DNA from: Chrysomallon squamiferum
Taxonomy: Eukaryota; Mollusca; Gastropoda; Neomphalida; Peltospiridae
Length of the DNA: 15,000 nt
Direction: 5' to 3'
NCBI GenBank assembly: GCA_012295275.1
Contig: CM022668.1
Span: 13,223,022 to 13,238,021, forward strand
Shown: piece by piece, positions 1-7,355 of the stretch
Layout of the letters: every line of letters begins with the position of its first letter
How positions within the stretch are numbered: the stretch's first letter is position 1
The notes under the pieces: generated by a model
What the model saw: only the letters and a program-made list of their open reading frames with translations
Told to the model about the DNA's origin: nothing
Databases searched by the model: none
Program-made: the position numbers and the translations under genes

Positions 1-14
1 AACTTGTTTTCTAG

Positions 15-197
15 TTGCTAGCACTGGCCGATGCTGTTGAAGATAACTGCAACGCTCAGCAGGTAGCTGCTAACAACCTCAGTTCAGGGACTTACCTCAT
101 CAATTTTCTTATAAAACTCTGGGTTGACCTCACAGACGACGAATTCAAAGTGCTCGAATCAACTCTCTCTCCTATTGTGAACGAATCCGATGAACAG
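15..197 (+). CDS. Internal coding exon 1 of an unrecognised multi-exon gene (3' half of gene in window)
   Basis: First of five plus-strand coding exons. It is preceded by a pyrimidine-rich acceptor ending CTAG at 11-14 and ends at a consensus donor (CAG|GTGAGA). It encodes 61 whole codons, residues 1-61 of the visible product, with an in-frame TAG at 12-14 showing that the frame does not simply extend upstream. Read from the first base, the exon ends exactly on a codon boundary, matching the next exon's start. The peptide has leucine/isoleucine-rich helices (LADAVEDN, TYLINFLIKLWVDL, FKVLESTLSPIV), which suggests an alpha-helical solenoid such as ARM/HEAT. That fold is an inference. No signal peptide or clear membrane span is seen. 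The start codon and the gene's 5' exons lie outside the window. An alternative AG at 20-21 would shorten the exon by seven bases and shift its frame. Confidence 0.85.
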
Positions 198-673
198 GTG
201 AGAAATAAAATTATTATAAATTATAATTTCATTCTGTTCACCTTTTTGATTTATATAAATGATTCTTTATATTTGTTGTTGTTGTTGTTGTTGTAATTTT
301 ACTGCTCAGTTTTATTGTTTATTTTATTTCTTTATTTTCTTTCTTATTTATTTGTTAGTTTTTGTTTAATTTATTTATTTGTTTTTGTTTATTTATAACT
401 TTCTATTGTACTTACTCATTCATTCATTTGTTCATCATCATCAACTTATAGTTATATGAAAAAAAAGAAAAGAAAAGAAGATAAAATATTCATTCATTCA
501 TTTGTTCATTCATACATAACCTTTGTTTATTAATTTGCTTTTTTTTCTTTCTATTTTATATATTTGTGTATTAATTTAGATATTTATTTAAATATTTATT
601 AATGTAATTTATTTATTTATTTATTTATTTATTTATGTAGATATTAAACTGTTGATAAAAAGATCTATACCAT

Positions 674-712
<39 letters not shown>

Positions 713-879
713 TTCATTCATTCATTCATTCATTCATTCATTCATTCATGGATATATTTTATTTATTTTTTTTTTTATTTATATATTTTTATTGATATTT
801 AACTGTTCATTCAAAGGTATCTTCTGTTTGTATGAATGTTTGTTTATTTATTTATTTATTTTTTTATTTATTTATCTAG
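198..879 (+). repeat. Intron 1, mostly (TTTA)n and (TTCA)n microsatellite
   Basis: This 682-bp intron holds a TTG run near 276-294, a (TTTA)n block at about 606-636, a compound block at 672-749 that switches cleanly from TTTA to TTCA units, and another TTTA block at 843-875 that merges into the acceptor's pyrimidine tract. No conserved-looking or coding segment is seen. The TTTA-to-TTCA switch is the usual sign of a point-mutated unit that later expanded. Confidence 0.8.
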
Positions 880-1069
880 GGCTGGCAGGAATCGGTGGAT
901 GCTGCAGTGACACATCTGTTGAGGACAACTCTTGCCAAATCCACCAAGGACCAGTCTGTGAACCCGTCACCCCTGACAATGCCCTCTGACACAGCCAAGG
1001 TCAAGAAACACATAGCTCTGTTGTGTGACCGTCTGGGCAAGGGAGCCAGGCTGATAGAAGGATTAGCAG
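880..1069 (+). CDS. Internal coding exon 2 of the same gene
   Basis: Acceptor TTATCTAG ends at 879 and the donor is CAG|GTACAG at 1070. The exon is 190 nt: 63 whole codons (residues 62-124) plus one base of codon 125. It starts GWQESVDAAV and contains THLLRTTLAK, then a polar loop rich in Ser, Pro and Thr (KDQSVNPSPLTMPSD), then KKHIALLCDRLGKGARLIEG. This looks like two amphipathic helices separated by a flexible insert, continuing the helical character of the previous exon. Base composition is near 50% GC, in sharp contrast to the flanking TTTA and CT repeats, which supports it as true coding sequence. A very long CT microsatellite begins only about 15 bp after the donor. Confidence 0.87.
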
Positions 1070-1081
1070 GTACAGCTTCAA

Positions 1082-1084
<3 letters not shown>

Positions 1085-1167
<83 letters not shown>

Positions 1168-1171
1168 CTTT
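1085..1171 (+). repeat. (CT)38 microsatellite with TTTC tail in intron 2
   Basis: An uninterrupted run of about 38 TC dinucleotides (1085-1160) is followed by TTTC units and then CAG at 1172-1174. It starts 15 bp after the exon 2 donor. In the transcript this is a very long polypyrimidine tract directly before an AG, so it closely resembles a 3' splice site. Confidence 0.95.
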
Positions 1172-1356
1172 CAGAATGTTCACATCTCTTTATGATAGTG
1201 AGAGAGAATGAAGATTTGAATTTAGACCTAAAATTACAAAATTATTGAGGCCAACAGAATATATTTTTGGTTTTTGGGGTTTTTTTTTTTTAAATCTCTT
1301 AGTGTAAAGTATCTTAACAGGAAATCTCGGAAATGCATTTCTTTTCTTTCTTTTTT

Positions 1357-1358
<2 letters not shown>

Positions 1359-1405
<47 letters not shown>

Positions 1406-1435
1406 CAACAATAACAAAAATAATAATAATAATAA
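1359..1435 (+). repeat. (AAT)n microsatellite with AAC interruptions in intron 2
   Basis: AAT units are interrupted by a short AAC stretch in the middle. The run lies about 30 bp upstream of the exon 3 acceptor and so occupies the probable branch-point region. Confidence 0.9.
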
Positions 1436-1468
1436 TTTTTCATGTTCTATTATGTTTGGTTTTTACAG

Positions 1469-1586
1469 AAAAGCGAGAGAATAAATTGAGAGTTTCAGCA
1501 CCAAGTAAGAATGTGATTGAAAATGGAGAACTTGAATCTATTATGGAAGCAGATGAATCAAGAACAATGACCAACACCAAGTACAG
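1469..1586 (+). CDS. Internal coding exon 3 of the same gene
   Basis: The acceptor is a T-rich tract ending TTTTTACAG at 1468, and the donor is ACAG|GTAATA at 1587. The 118 nt complete codon 125 with two bases, add codons 126-163 and leave two bases (AG) for codon 164. The peptide is charged and probably disordered: EKRENKLRVSAPSK, then ENGELESIMEADES, then RTMTNTKY. It links the helical part to the basic tract in the next exon. The matching phases on both sides (1 then 2) argue strongly for this exon over the competing AG at 1173-1174, whose reading runs into TGA at 1246. Confidence 0.85.
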
Positions 1587-1623
1587 GTAATATTGTTATA
1601 ATAAATGTGATAAACACAATGAC

Positions 1624-1624
<1 letters not shown>

Positions 1625-1679
<55 letters not shown>

Positions 1680-1833
1680 TGTGTTTCTGTCTGAAACACA
1701 GCGCATTGTATTGTGTGTTAGTGTTATTTTTGTGTGTCTGTCTTTCTGTTTGTGTATGTATATCTGTTTCAATGTCTGTGTATTTGTGTTTATGTTTGTC
1801 TGTGTTTTGTGTGTGTGTTTGAGAGCATGTGCA

Positions 1834-1882
<49 letters not shown>
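1625..1882 (+). repeat. Paired (GT)n arrays with GT-rich filler in intron 3
   Basis: Pure GT arrays at about 1625-1677 and 1835-1882 flank roughly 150 bp of degenerate TGTKT sequence, which looks like an older, mutated part of the same array. The sense transcript would carry long UG repeats within about 40 nt of the exon 3 donor. UG repeats are known binding sites for TDP-43 and CELF-type splicing factors in animals; any such role here is inference. Confidence 0.92.
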
Positions 1883-1886
<4 letters not shown>

Positions 1887-2057
1887 ATTTCTTAGTATTT
1901 GTCAGGTAATGTATGTGCATATAAATCTTGATGTAGGTATATCTTTTTATATGAGTATGTTGGTGTTGTGTACATGTTTATGTGTGTTTATGTATGCATG
2001 TGCATGTATATATTAAAATACCGATATACTATTAACAGTTATAATTTGTTTTTGAAG

Positions 2058-2152
2058 GGAAAAGAAGAAAAAGAAGAAACAAAAAGGAAGTGCTGAAAAT
2101 TCACTCAGTGATTTGCAGCCTGTAGGTTTGCCTGCACTCAACAAACCTATAG
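2058..2152 (+). CDS. Internal coding exon 4 of the same gene, with Lys-rich basic tract
   Basis: The acceptor is TTTGTTTTTGAAG ending at 2057, and the donor is ATAG|GTAGGT at 2153. The 95 nt finish codon 164 (Arg) with one base, give codons 165-195, and leave one base for codon 196. The exon opens with a run of six lysines (residues 166-171) followed by QKG, which would serve as a nuclear or nucleolar targeting signal or a nucleic-acid-binding patch; that role is inferred from composition alone. The remainder (SAENSLSDLQPVGLPALNKP) is Ser/Leu/Pro-rich and probably disordered. The acceptor's pyrimidine tract is modest, so an AAG rather than CAG site is used. Confidence 0.82.
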
Positions 2153-2326
2153 GTAGGTTTTAACCTCTCACTTCTTTTTCTTTTTTTCATAATATCAAGA
2201 ATTCTAATTATATTCTGGATGTTTGCTAGATTAATATTTGTTATAAATATATTAGAGAAGATTTCCTGTGTTGTATTTTAATTATCATCTGAATTATTTT
2301 TATTAAATAAACAACAACAAGACTTC

Positions 2327-2339
2327 ATTATTATTATTA

Positions 2340-2396
<57 letters not shown>

Positions 2397-2425
2397 TATT
2401 ATTATTATTATTATTATTATTTTAT
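2327..2425 (+). repeat. (TTA)n microsatellite
   Basis: About 100 bp of TTA units with a few single-base breaks, inside intron 4. Confidence 0.92.
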
Positions 2426-3592
2426 TAATTAATATTGATGATGGTTGTAATGTGTTTATTTTGAGTTTCTTTAAATCATTATCATTTAGCTATTGTAGAA
2501 ATACAAAAATTCATTTATTATTTATTTAATTTAGACAGCATATCTGAAAATTAATTATTAAAAAAAAATCCAAAAAGGTAAAAAAAAAAATTAAAAATAA
2601 GAATTAAACTTGATATAAATGTTTCTCTTATTTTATTTTTAAAATTGTTCTTGTATTTGTTTTTTGTTTATGTTTGTTTGTTCGTTTTTTATTATTATTA
2701 TTATTATTATGTACATGCTTTGTTTTTGTTTTTGTTTTGTTTGTTTGGCAGGTTTTTTAAATGGCTAAACATTCACAATAGAAAAGAGAAAAAAAATACT
2801 TTTGTGAAAAAACTCTTATTAGACTGAGCCACAATCTATTTTTCAAACTGTTTTACACTTTATATAAATATATATATATATATCTTTTGTTTGAAAACTA
2901 GACAGTTTTTATATATTATCTTTTAATTCTTTTTTGTTATATTTTTAATTACAAAAACATTAATTTAATGTATTTATTGTTTTATTTTTTTATTACATAC
3001 TTTTGTTCATTCTTTTATTATTGTTTTATTTTTTTATTGACACAAGTTGTAGATTTGTTATTTCTACAGGGTAACTGCTAAAAAGTATTGGGGTATAAAC
3101 CAATTACTTTTTATATCGTTCACATTTAATTGTTTTATTTGTTTTTAGGCATTTATTTTTTCAAATAACAAAGTACAACAATAATATTAAAAGGTCTAGG
3201 CAAGATATATCCACTGTTATAAACAAATTTTTAATATATAAAGATACAAAAATACCTTGCTCAGTTAATAGATATGTTAATTTATCAATGATTTATTCAG
3301 TGGTTTTTATATTAATTGAGTAACAACCTTTGCAAATAATAAAGTATGACAATAATTTAAAGAGTAGAAGGAAATAACTGTTCAGCAAGTGTTATTTTAT
3401 TTATTTTGTTTTATATTTGTGTTATTTAATTATGTATTTAATTTTTACATCAATGATTTTTAAATATTTGATATTTAATACATACATATATACATACACA
3501 GACATGCACACACACATACATACACACACACAAACACACACATTATTGTGTTCTAATTTTTTTTTTTTTTTTTTATTTATTCATTCATTTAT

Positions 3593-3595
<3 letters not shown>

Positions 3596-3670
<75 letters not shown>
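3596..3670 (+). repeat. Compound (CT)n-(AT)n microsatellite
   Basis: About 21 CT units switch directly into about 16 AT units. The AT half is self-complementary and could form a cruciform or hairpin. Confidence 0.95.
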
Positions 3671-3675
<5 letters not shown>

Positions 3676-3892
3676 GCAGAAACATGAATCTGTTTGTATA
3701 ATTAATAATCTATTAATTTTTTGATTATGATGTAAATGCAAAAAACAAACATATATATATATGTATATATATTTTATAATGTATTAATCTGATAATGCTA
3801 TAGGTGAAAAACAAAGACATATATAATTTATAACATAGTAATTATTTTGTATGTGTAATTTATAAAGTATTAATTTCTTGATAAATTTGTAG

Positions 3893-4011
3893 GTGAGAAA
3901 CAGAGACAGATAGAAAGTCTTGTACCAGATCTTGATGAACTGGAAAATGAACTTGAGGGACCAAATATTTTTAGTGCTTCAGAAGATACCAGTGTTGTTT
4001 ATTCTTTGTGA
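3893..4011 (+). CDS. Terminal coding exon of the same gene, with stop codon
   Basis: Acceptor TTTGTAG ends at 3892. Two bases complete codon 196 (Gly), and 38 further codons run to TGA at 4009-4011, so the visible product is 234 residues. The peptide begins EKQRQIESLV, continues with an acidic segment (DLDELENELEG), and ends in a short Ser/Thr-rich tail (SASEDTSVVYSL). An acidic C-terminus after a Lys-rich tract is common in nuclear proteins, but I cannot name the family. ATTAAA at 4017-4022, followed by a TG/T-rich stretch, could act as an unusually close polyadenylation signal. Many AATAAA copies lie further on (4679, 4774 and others), so the 3' end is not fixed by sequence. Confidence 0.85.
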
Positions 4012-4043
4012 TGTGTATTAAAATATCTGCTGTGTAAGTTTTT

Positions 4044-4124
4044 TTAATTTAATTTAATTTAATTTAATTTAATTTAATTTAATTTTATTTTATTTTATTT
4101 TATTTTATTTTATTTTATTTTATT
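4044..4124 (+). repeat. Compound pentanucleotide array (TTTAA)n-(TTTTA)n
   Basis: About eight TTTAA units (4044-4083) switch to about eight TTTTA units (4082-4124). The array begins roughly 30 bp after the gene's stop codon, so it lies in the 3' UTR or immediate downstream flank. Confidence 0.93.
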
Positions 4125-5250
4125 ACTTTTTTATTTATTTACTTACATATTATTATTATTATTATTATTATTTGTTTTGTTGTTGTTGTTACTACTGTTT
4201 TTAATTATTAATGATTATCATCATCATCATCATCATCATTATTATCATCAATTATAGTACTTATATAAATTTTTAAATCTTTATTAGTACTCCATAATAG
4301 CTTTTGTAACATTAAGATGACGATGACTGATTTTAAATTTAATTACTATTTTATTTTACACACAAACACACACATGCACACAGAGAAAAGAGACTGAGAA
4401 AGATAAAAAAAATAATTTTTTTTTCTAAAATGGATTCTTATCCATATCATTTCCCTATCTTTTACACTGAAAAATATATTTTATATTATTATGTTTTCTT
4501 AAAGTCTGGGGTTTAGATGGTATTTGTTCAATATCATTTCATTCCAGACTGAATTTTGCAAATTAAATAAGAATAACTTAACTTTTTTTTTTATTATAAA
4601 AATAATTTTGAAAAAAAAAGGTAGTATCAAGGGATATTCTAACTTTATTTTGTATTACAAAGTTAAAATTGATTAAATAATAAAAAAAAAAAAACTTTGT
4701 TTATAATATGTAAAATATATTCCATTTTTAGTTTGTTTTTAAGCAGTCATTTTCTTTTCACCTTATTCTTTAAAATAAATTTTGCAAAAACAAATAATAA
4801 TAACTATATTAAAAAAGAACAACAAAAGAATAGATATGTTTATTTTGTTAATTTAATAAACAAGAAAAAAACCTTCCAATAAAATATATTCCATTTAGAA
4901 AAGTCTTAATTCGAATAAATAAATCAATTACTACTACTACTACTACTACTACTTCTAATAATAATAATAACAAAACAATAACAACAATAATAATAGTAAT
5001 AATAAATTATTAAACTTAAAAAAGAAACCCCACCTCCAGACAAAAAAAGCCACAAAAATTCCACTTACATGCACTTGCTCATCATCTGTGTTATTATTTT
5101 TTTTCTGTCCTTAACAAATATTTGTGAAGCAGAATAATGCAACATAGTCATAAATCATTTTGACAGATCAAGTTTACAGAAAATATTATCTGACAAAGAT
5201 AATTTTCAAATTAGTCATCTTTTTAAATATCATCTTCATCTTCAGAAAGG
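4125..5250. other. AT-rich intergenic or 3' UTR sequence with trinucleotide repeats
   Basis: No coding exon is seen. It contains TTA (4149-4172), TTG (4178-4190), ATC (4216-4251), CTA (4928-4953) and AAT (4956-5004) runs and several poly-A/T tracts. AATAAA copies at 4679, 4774 and elsewhere could serve as polyadenylation signals for the upstream gene, but in DNA this AT-rich they are expected by chance. Confidence 0.6.
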
Positions 5251-5760
5251 TCATGGGAAATGTATCTCTTTTTTAAAGATTTCTTTTCATTTTTTTTCTA
5301 TTTTTTTTTTTTTTTTTCTTATGTCTTTTTAAAGACTTTTAGAGGGGGTTGTTAGGTGTATTTTAAAAAAAAAAATTGTTGTACTTTTTTTTAAACATCC
5401 TTTTAAAAAAAAAATTCTCATTTTTTTTTTATATATATTTTTTGATAAATTTTTATTTCTATATTTTAAATATGTTTTTCATTTCTTTATTTTAGACATT
5501 CTTGTCTCTATTTTAATTATATTTATTATTTCTTTATTTTAGATTATTAAATTTTTGTACAGTGTATTAAACTTTTTTTTATTTGTATTTCAAAGATATT
5601 TTTCATTTCTTTATTTTAGACTTTTAATATCTCTATTATAAAGTTTTTTTTCATTTCAGTATTTTAAGAATTCTTTTTTTTTTTCTCTGTATTTTAAAAA
5701 TTCTTTTTTTTTCATTCCTTTTTCTTTAAAGAATTTTTTTTTTTCAAAATAAAATCTCTC
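5250..5760. repeat. Pyrimidine-rich degenerate repeat region
   Basis: T-runs alternate with TTTAAAGA and ATTTTAGA motifs. A 23-bp word, TTTTTCATTTCTTTATTTTA plus GAC, occurs identically at 5475-5497 and 5599-5621. A 16-bp core of it lies at 5528-5543 and a diverged form at about 5646-5669. Spacing between copies is irregular, so it is a decayed tandem or dispersed repeat rather than a clean minisatellite. Confidence 0.65.
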
Positions 5761-5797
5761 CTTATTTTCGAAAACCATATTACCAAAATAACTACAG

Positions 5798-5860
5798 TAA
5801 TAATAATAATAATAATAATAGTAATAATCGTAATAATAATAACAATAATAACAGTAATAA
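5798..5860 (+). repeat. (AAT)n microsatellite with interruptions
   Basis: AAT units are broken by GTA, CGT and AAC. The run sits immediately before the CpG-bearing segment that starts near 5885. Confidence 0.85.
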
Positions 5861-5884
5861 TTCTGCTGCTGTTTTCAAATTACA

Positions 5885-6135
5885 CACTTGTCTTTCGTGT
5901 CATAAATAAAACGGCGAGACCTTAGTGTAAAGATCGCTTCAGAAAAAGAAAAGATAACAAGAAAAAGATTCGAGATGACGAGGTCCTCGTATGGGTTTCT
6001 TTTATGGCTGGTGTTAATCCCATTGTCGCGTGCTACAACGCTGTTAACCACGATGACACAGCAGTAACCAAAGCAGACACAACTTTGCGGAGATTACCAC
6101 CAATTTTTGTTAATGGTTCGAGCTCTTTTGTCCAG
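5885..6135. promoter_or_regulatory. CpG-bearing segment, possible promoter or first exon
   Basis: By hand count about 13 CpG dinucleotides fall within 5890-6130, close to what its GC content predicts, whereas the preceding 1.9 kb has only about four. A TATA-like CATAAATAAA lies at 5901-5910 and an initiator-like TTCAGAA at 5938-5944, somewhat further apart than the usual 30 bp. The segment overlaps the short signal-peptide-like ORF at 5975. A retained-CpG island of this kind is typical of an unmethylated 5' end, but it could also be a younger insertion. Confidence 0.35.
5975..6067 (+). CDS. Short ORF resembling a signal-peptide-encoding first exon
   Basis: A 30-codon ORF with a purine at -3 of its ATG. 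The peptide has the three parts of a secretory signal: a basic N-end (MTRSSYG), a hydrophobic core (FLLWLVLIPL) and an SRA motif suited to signal peptidase cleavage, followed by TTLLTTMTQQ and TAA. A weak possible donor (GCA|GTAACC) begins at 6064, just before the stop, so this could be exon 1 of a secreted or membrane protein. No downstream exon matching in phase was identified with confidence. It could equally be a chance ORF or an upstream ORF; ORFs on the opposite strand overlap it. No family is recognised. Confidence 0.25.
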   Translation: MTRSSYGFLLWLVLIPLSRATTLLTTMTQQ

Positions 6136-6189
6136 TTTTTTTTCCGTGGTCTGTTTTGTGTGTCTCTGTTCACCATTGTGTTCAGCCCA
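6113..6189 (+). CDS. Second signal-peptide-like ORF segment, speculative exon
   Basis: ATG at 6113 lies in a different frame from the ORF at 5975. The peptide begins MVRALLSS and continues with a hydrophobic, Cys-rich core (FFSVVCFVCLCSPLC) ending SAQS, again like a secretory signal with a possible cut after CSA. A candidate donor, CCA|GTCAGT, follows at 6190. Splicing to an acceptor-like AG at 6351-6352, after a long T and TTG tract, would join in frame to an open segment ending at TAG 6483-6485, giving a small secreted protein of about 69 residues. The ATG context is weak (T at -3) and the acceptor's last bases are poor. This gene model is a hypothesis only. Confidence 0.15.
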
Positions 6190-6350
6190 GTCAGTACCCA
6201 TGTTTATCATTATTTATTTTTATTTTTTTTTTTTTTTTTTTCTAGGGTTTGTTACTAGGGTTAGGGTACTTTTTTTTAATTATTTATTTTTTTTTTTTTT
6301 TTTTGTTGTTGTTGTTGTTGTTTTTTGTTGTTTTTTTAACCCCTAATGTG
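6190..6350 (+). repeat. Poly-T tracts and (TTG)n
   Basis: T-runs around 6222-6242 and 6285-6304 are followed by TTG units (6303-6322). Between them, CTAGGGTTAGGG-like sequence near 6253-6268 has two telomere-type units, too few to call an interstitial telomere. Confidence 0.8.
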
Positions 6351-6352
6351 AG

Positions 6353-6485
6353 AAGACTGCTGATTAATGATGTCTCACCACATACATTAATCAGAGGATC
6401 TCAAGTGTCACCAATAACTGTGTTTGGTTTGATGGAATCCGTGATAATTCTGCCGTGCAAGATAAGTCAGATGTACCTGGGCTAG
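6353..6485 (+). CDS. Open segment with Ig-like strand pattern, speculative exon
   Basis: A GC-elevated segment open in one plus frame to TAG at 6483-6485. The peptide includes RLLINDVSPHTLIRGSQVSP and then VFGLMESVIILPCKIS, where the alternating hydrophobics followed by Leu-Pro-Cys recall the B strand of an immunoglobulin-type domain. The rest of such a domain, with its second Cys and Trp, is absent. The opposite strand is also open across most of the segment (6394-6519), so neither reading is secure. Confidence 0.15.
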
Positions 6486-6504
6486 TGCGATCATTAATAA
6501 AGTT

Positions 6505-6735
6505 AAAGAAGGTCCTCAGTTAACTGAAGATGGTCTTCTTAATAGTCCTCCATAGTAAAAGAATCTCTATAAATAACAGACGTTTTGGTTTAATGTGATG
6601 TAATCCTTTTATAATATTGGTCCTTTGTTAGTAAAAGTTAGTCCTGTTGTGAGTAAGAGATAGTCCTTTGTGAGTAAAAGATAGTCCTTAGTTACTAAAA
6701 CTAGTAAAAGTAAATCGTAATTTAATAAAAGATGC
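6505..6735 (+). repeat. Degenerate minisatellite, about 21-bp unit
   Basis: Tandem diverged units of the form TAGTCCTTTGTGAGTAAAAG occur at 6619-6638, 6639-6660, 6661-6681 and 6682-6701, with a partial unit after that. Weaker versions reach back to about 6505 (GGTCCTCAGTTA, AGTCCTCCATAGTAAAAG). Unit length varies from 20 to 22, so it cannot be a coding repeat. Confidence 0.7.
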
Positions 6736-7010
6736 TCCTATGTTATATACTGTTTTGATCTATTTCTAAAGTGTCTAATTGCTGTTTAGATGTTTGAAAA
6801 CAGTTTTTATTTAAATAATAGTAAATTATTGTTATTATTTAAGAACAGTTTTGTTTTTAAATCAGCATGTGTGAATCTTCGACTCTTGAGAGCAGTGTTG
6901 TGTTGAGAAATAAAACAGTTAATTACTTTTAATTACTGTATTAATTTAGGGATTGCAGAATTAAAAAAAAAAAAAAAAAAAAGGTTAATGTCTTAAGATA
7001 TATGCATTGT
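6735..7010. other. AT-rich stretch without a recognised gene
   Basis: Contains a short CpG-bearing patch near 6870-6900 and a poly-A run at 6963-6982. No credible exon is seen. Confidence 0.5.
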
Positions 7011-7011
7011 C

Positions 7012-7107
7012 ATGCCCAGATCAAATGTGAAATTTAGCTCGGCAGAGCATCGCTTCAAACTGGCATTCTTACATTCACCAGAAACAGCTGATACCTTAAT
7101 ACAGTAA
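7012..7107 (+). CDS. Short ORF of 31 codons, unrecognised
   Basis: ATG at 7012, TAA at 7105. The peptide starts MPRSNVKFSSAEHRFK and continues LAFLHSPETADTLIQ; its composition is mixed and protein-like, and GC is higher than the surroundings. A possible weak donor (ACA|GTAACC) overlaps its end, and the same 11 bases CAGTAACCAAA occur at the end of the ORF at 5975. No family match. The segment may instead be part of a decayed repeat read on the minus strand. Confidence 0.15.
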   Translation: MPRSNVKFSSAEHRFKLAFLHSPETADTLIQ

Positions 7108-7196
7108 CCAAATTATATCGTATTTAATCTTCTCCTTACTTATTTCAGTTGCAAACCATAAAGGACTGATAATTCTTCTTCAGGTTACTTAACATT

Positions 7197-7244
7197 GTTA
7201 CTAAACACAATTTATTGTCGAGCATTCTCATCAGAATTTGTAAC
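7197..7244 (-). other. Hammerhead-like three-way junction, probably degenerate
   Basis: On the minus strand a perfect CTGATGA (7228-7234) is enclosed by GTTAC and GTAAC ends that can pair as a stem with one mismatch and two further pairs. A minimal GA/TC stem follows the CTGATGA, and ACAA/TTGT forms a small third stem with a TAAA loop. Order and size match the hammerhead ribozyme plan found in Penelope-like elements and retrozymes. The GAAA core strand reads GACA, and the base at the expected cleavage position is not C, A or U. If it is a ribozyme relic it is likely inactive; chance is possible. Confidence 0.2.
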
Positions 7245-7355
7245 TTTATATAACAGGCACAATTACAAACATCAGTCCTTTTTTTTTTTTTTTTTACAAA
7301 CATTTATTACTGCTTCAGTTTGTCATCTCGCATTCACGATCAAACCCCAAGATAA

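Larger units (their letters stand above)
2153..3892 (+). other. Intron 4 (1740 bp), repeat-rich
   Basis: The longest intron of the gene. It contains a (TTA)n array at 2327-2425, a short TTA run near 2689-2710, a TA run at 2866-2883, a CA/CATA-rich stretch at 3480-3542 and the CT-AT compound array at 3596-3670. Between them is AT-rich sequence without convincing coding potential. Two similar segments near 3158-3200 and 3328-3375 (both reading CAAATAAYAAAGTA followed by ACAATAAT) may be diverged copies of one element. Confidence 0.7.

Noticed and set aside
792-1248. Longer open frames across intron 1, exon 2 and the CT repeat
   Set aside because: They arise from reading through splice sites and Ser-Leu repeat codons. 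The exon boundaries at 880 and 1069 with matching phases explain the real part.
1558-1920. His-Thr and Cys-Val repeat frames
   Set aside because: Pure translations of GT/CA microsatellite, with no start context or splice signals.
3417-3701. 94-codon plus-strand frame
   Set aside because: It consists of translated CA, T, CT and AT repeats.
6253-6268. Telomere-like TTAGGG units
   Set aside because: Only about two imperfect units; too few for an interstitial telomere.
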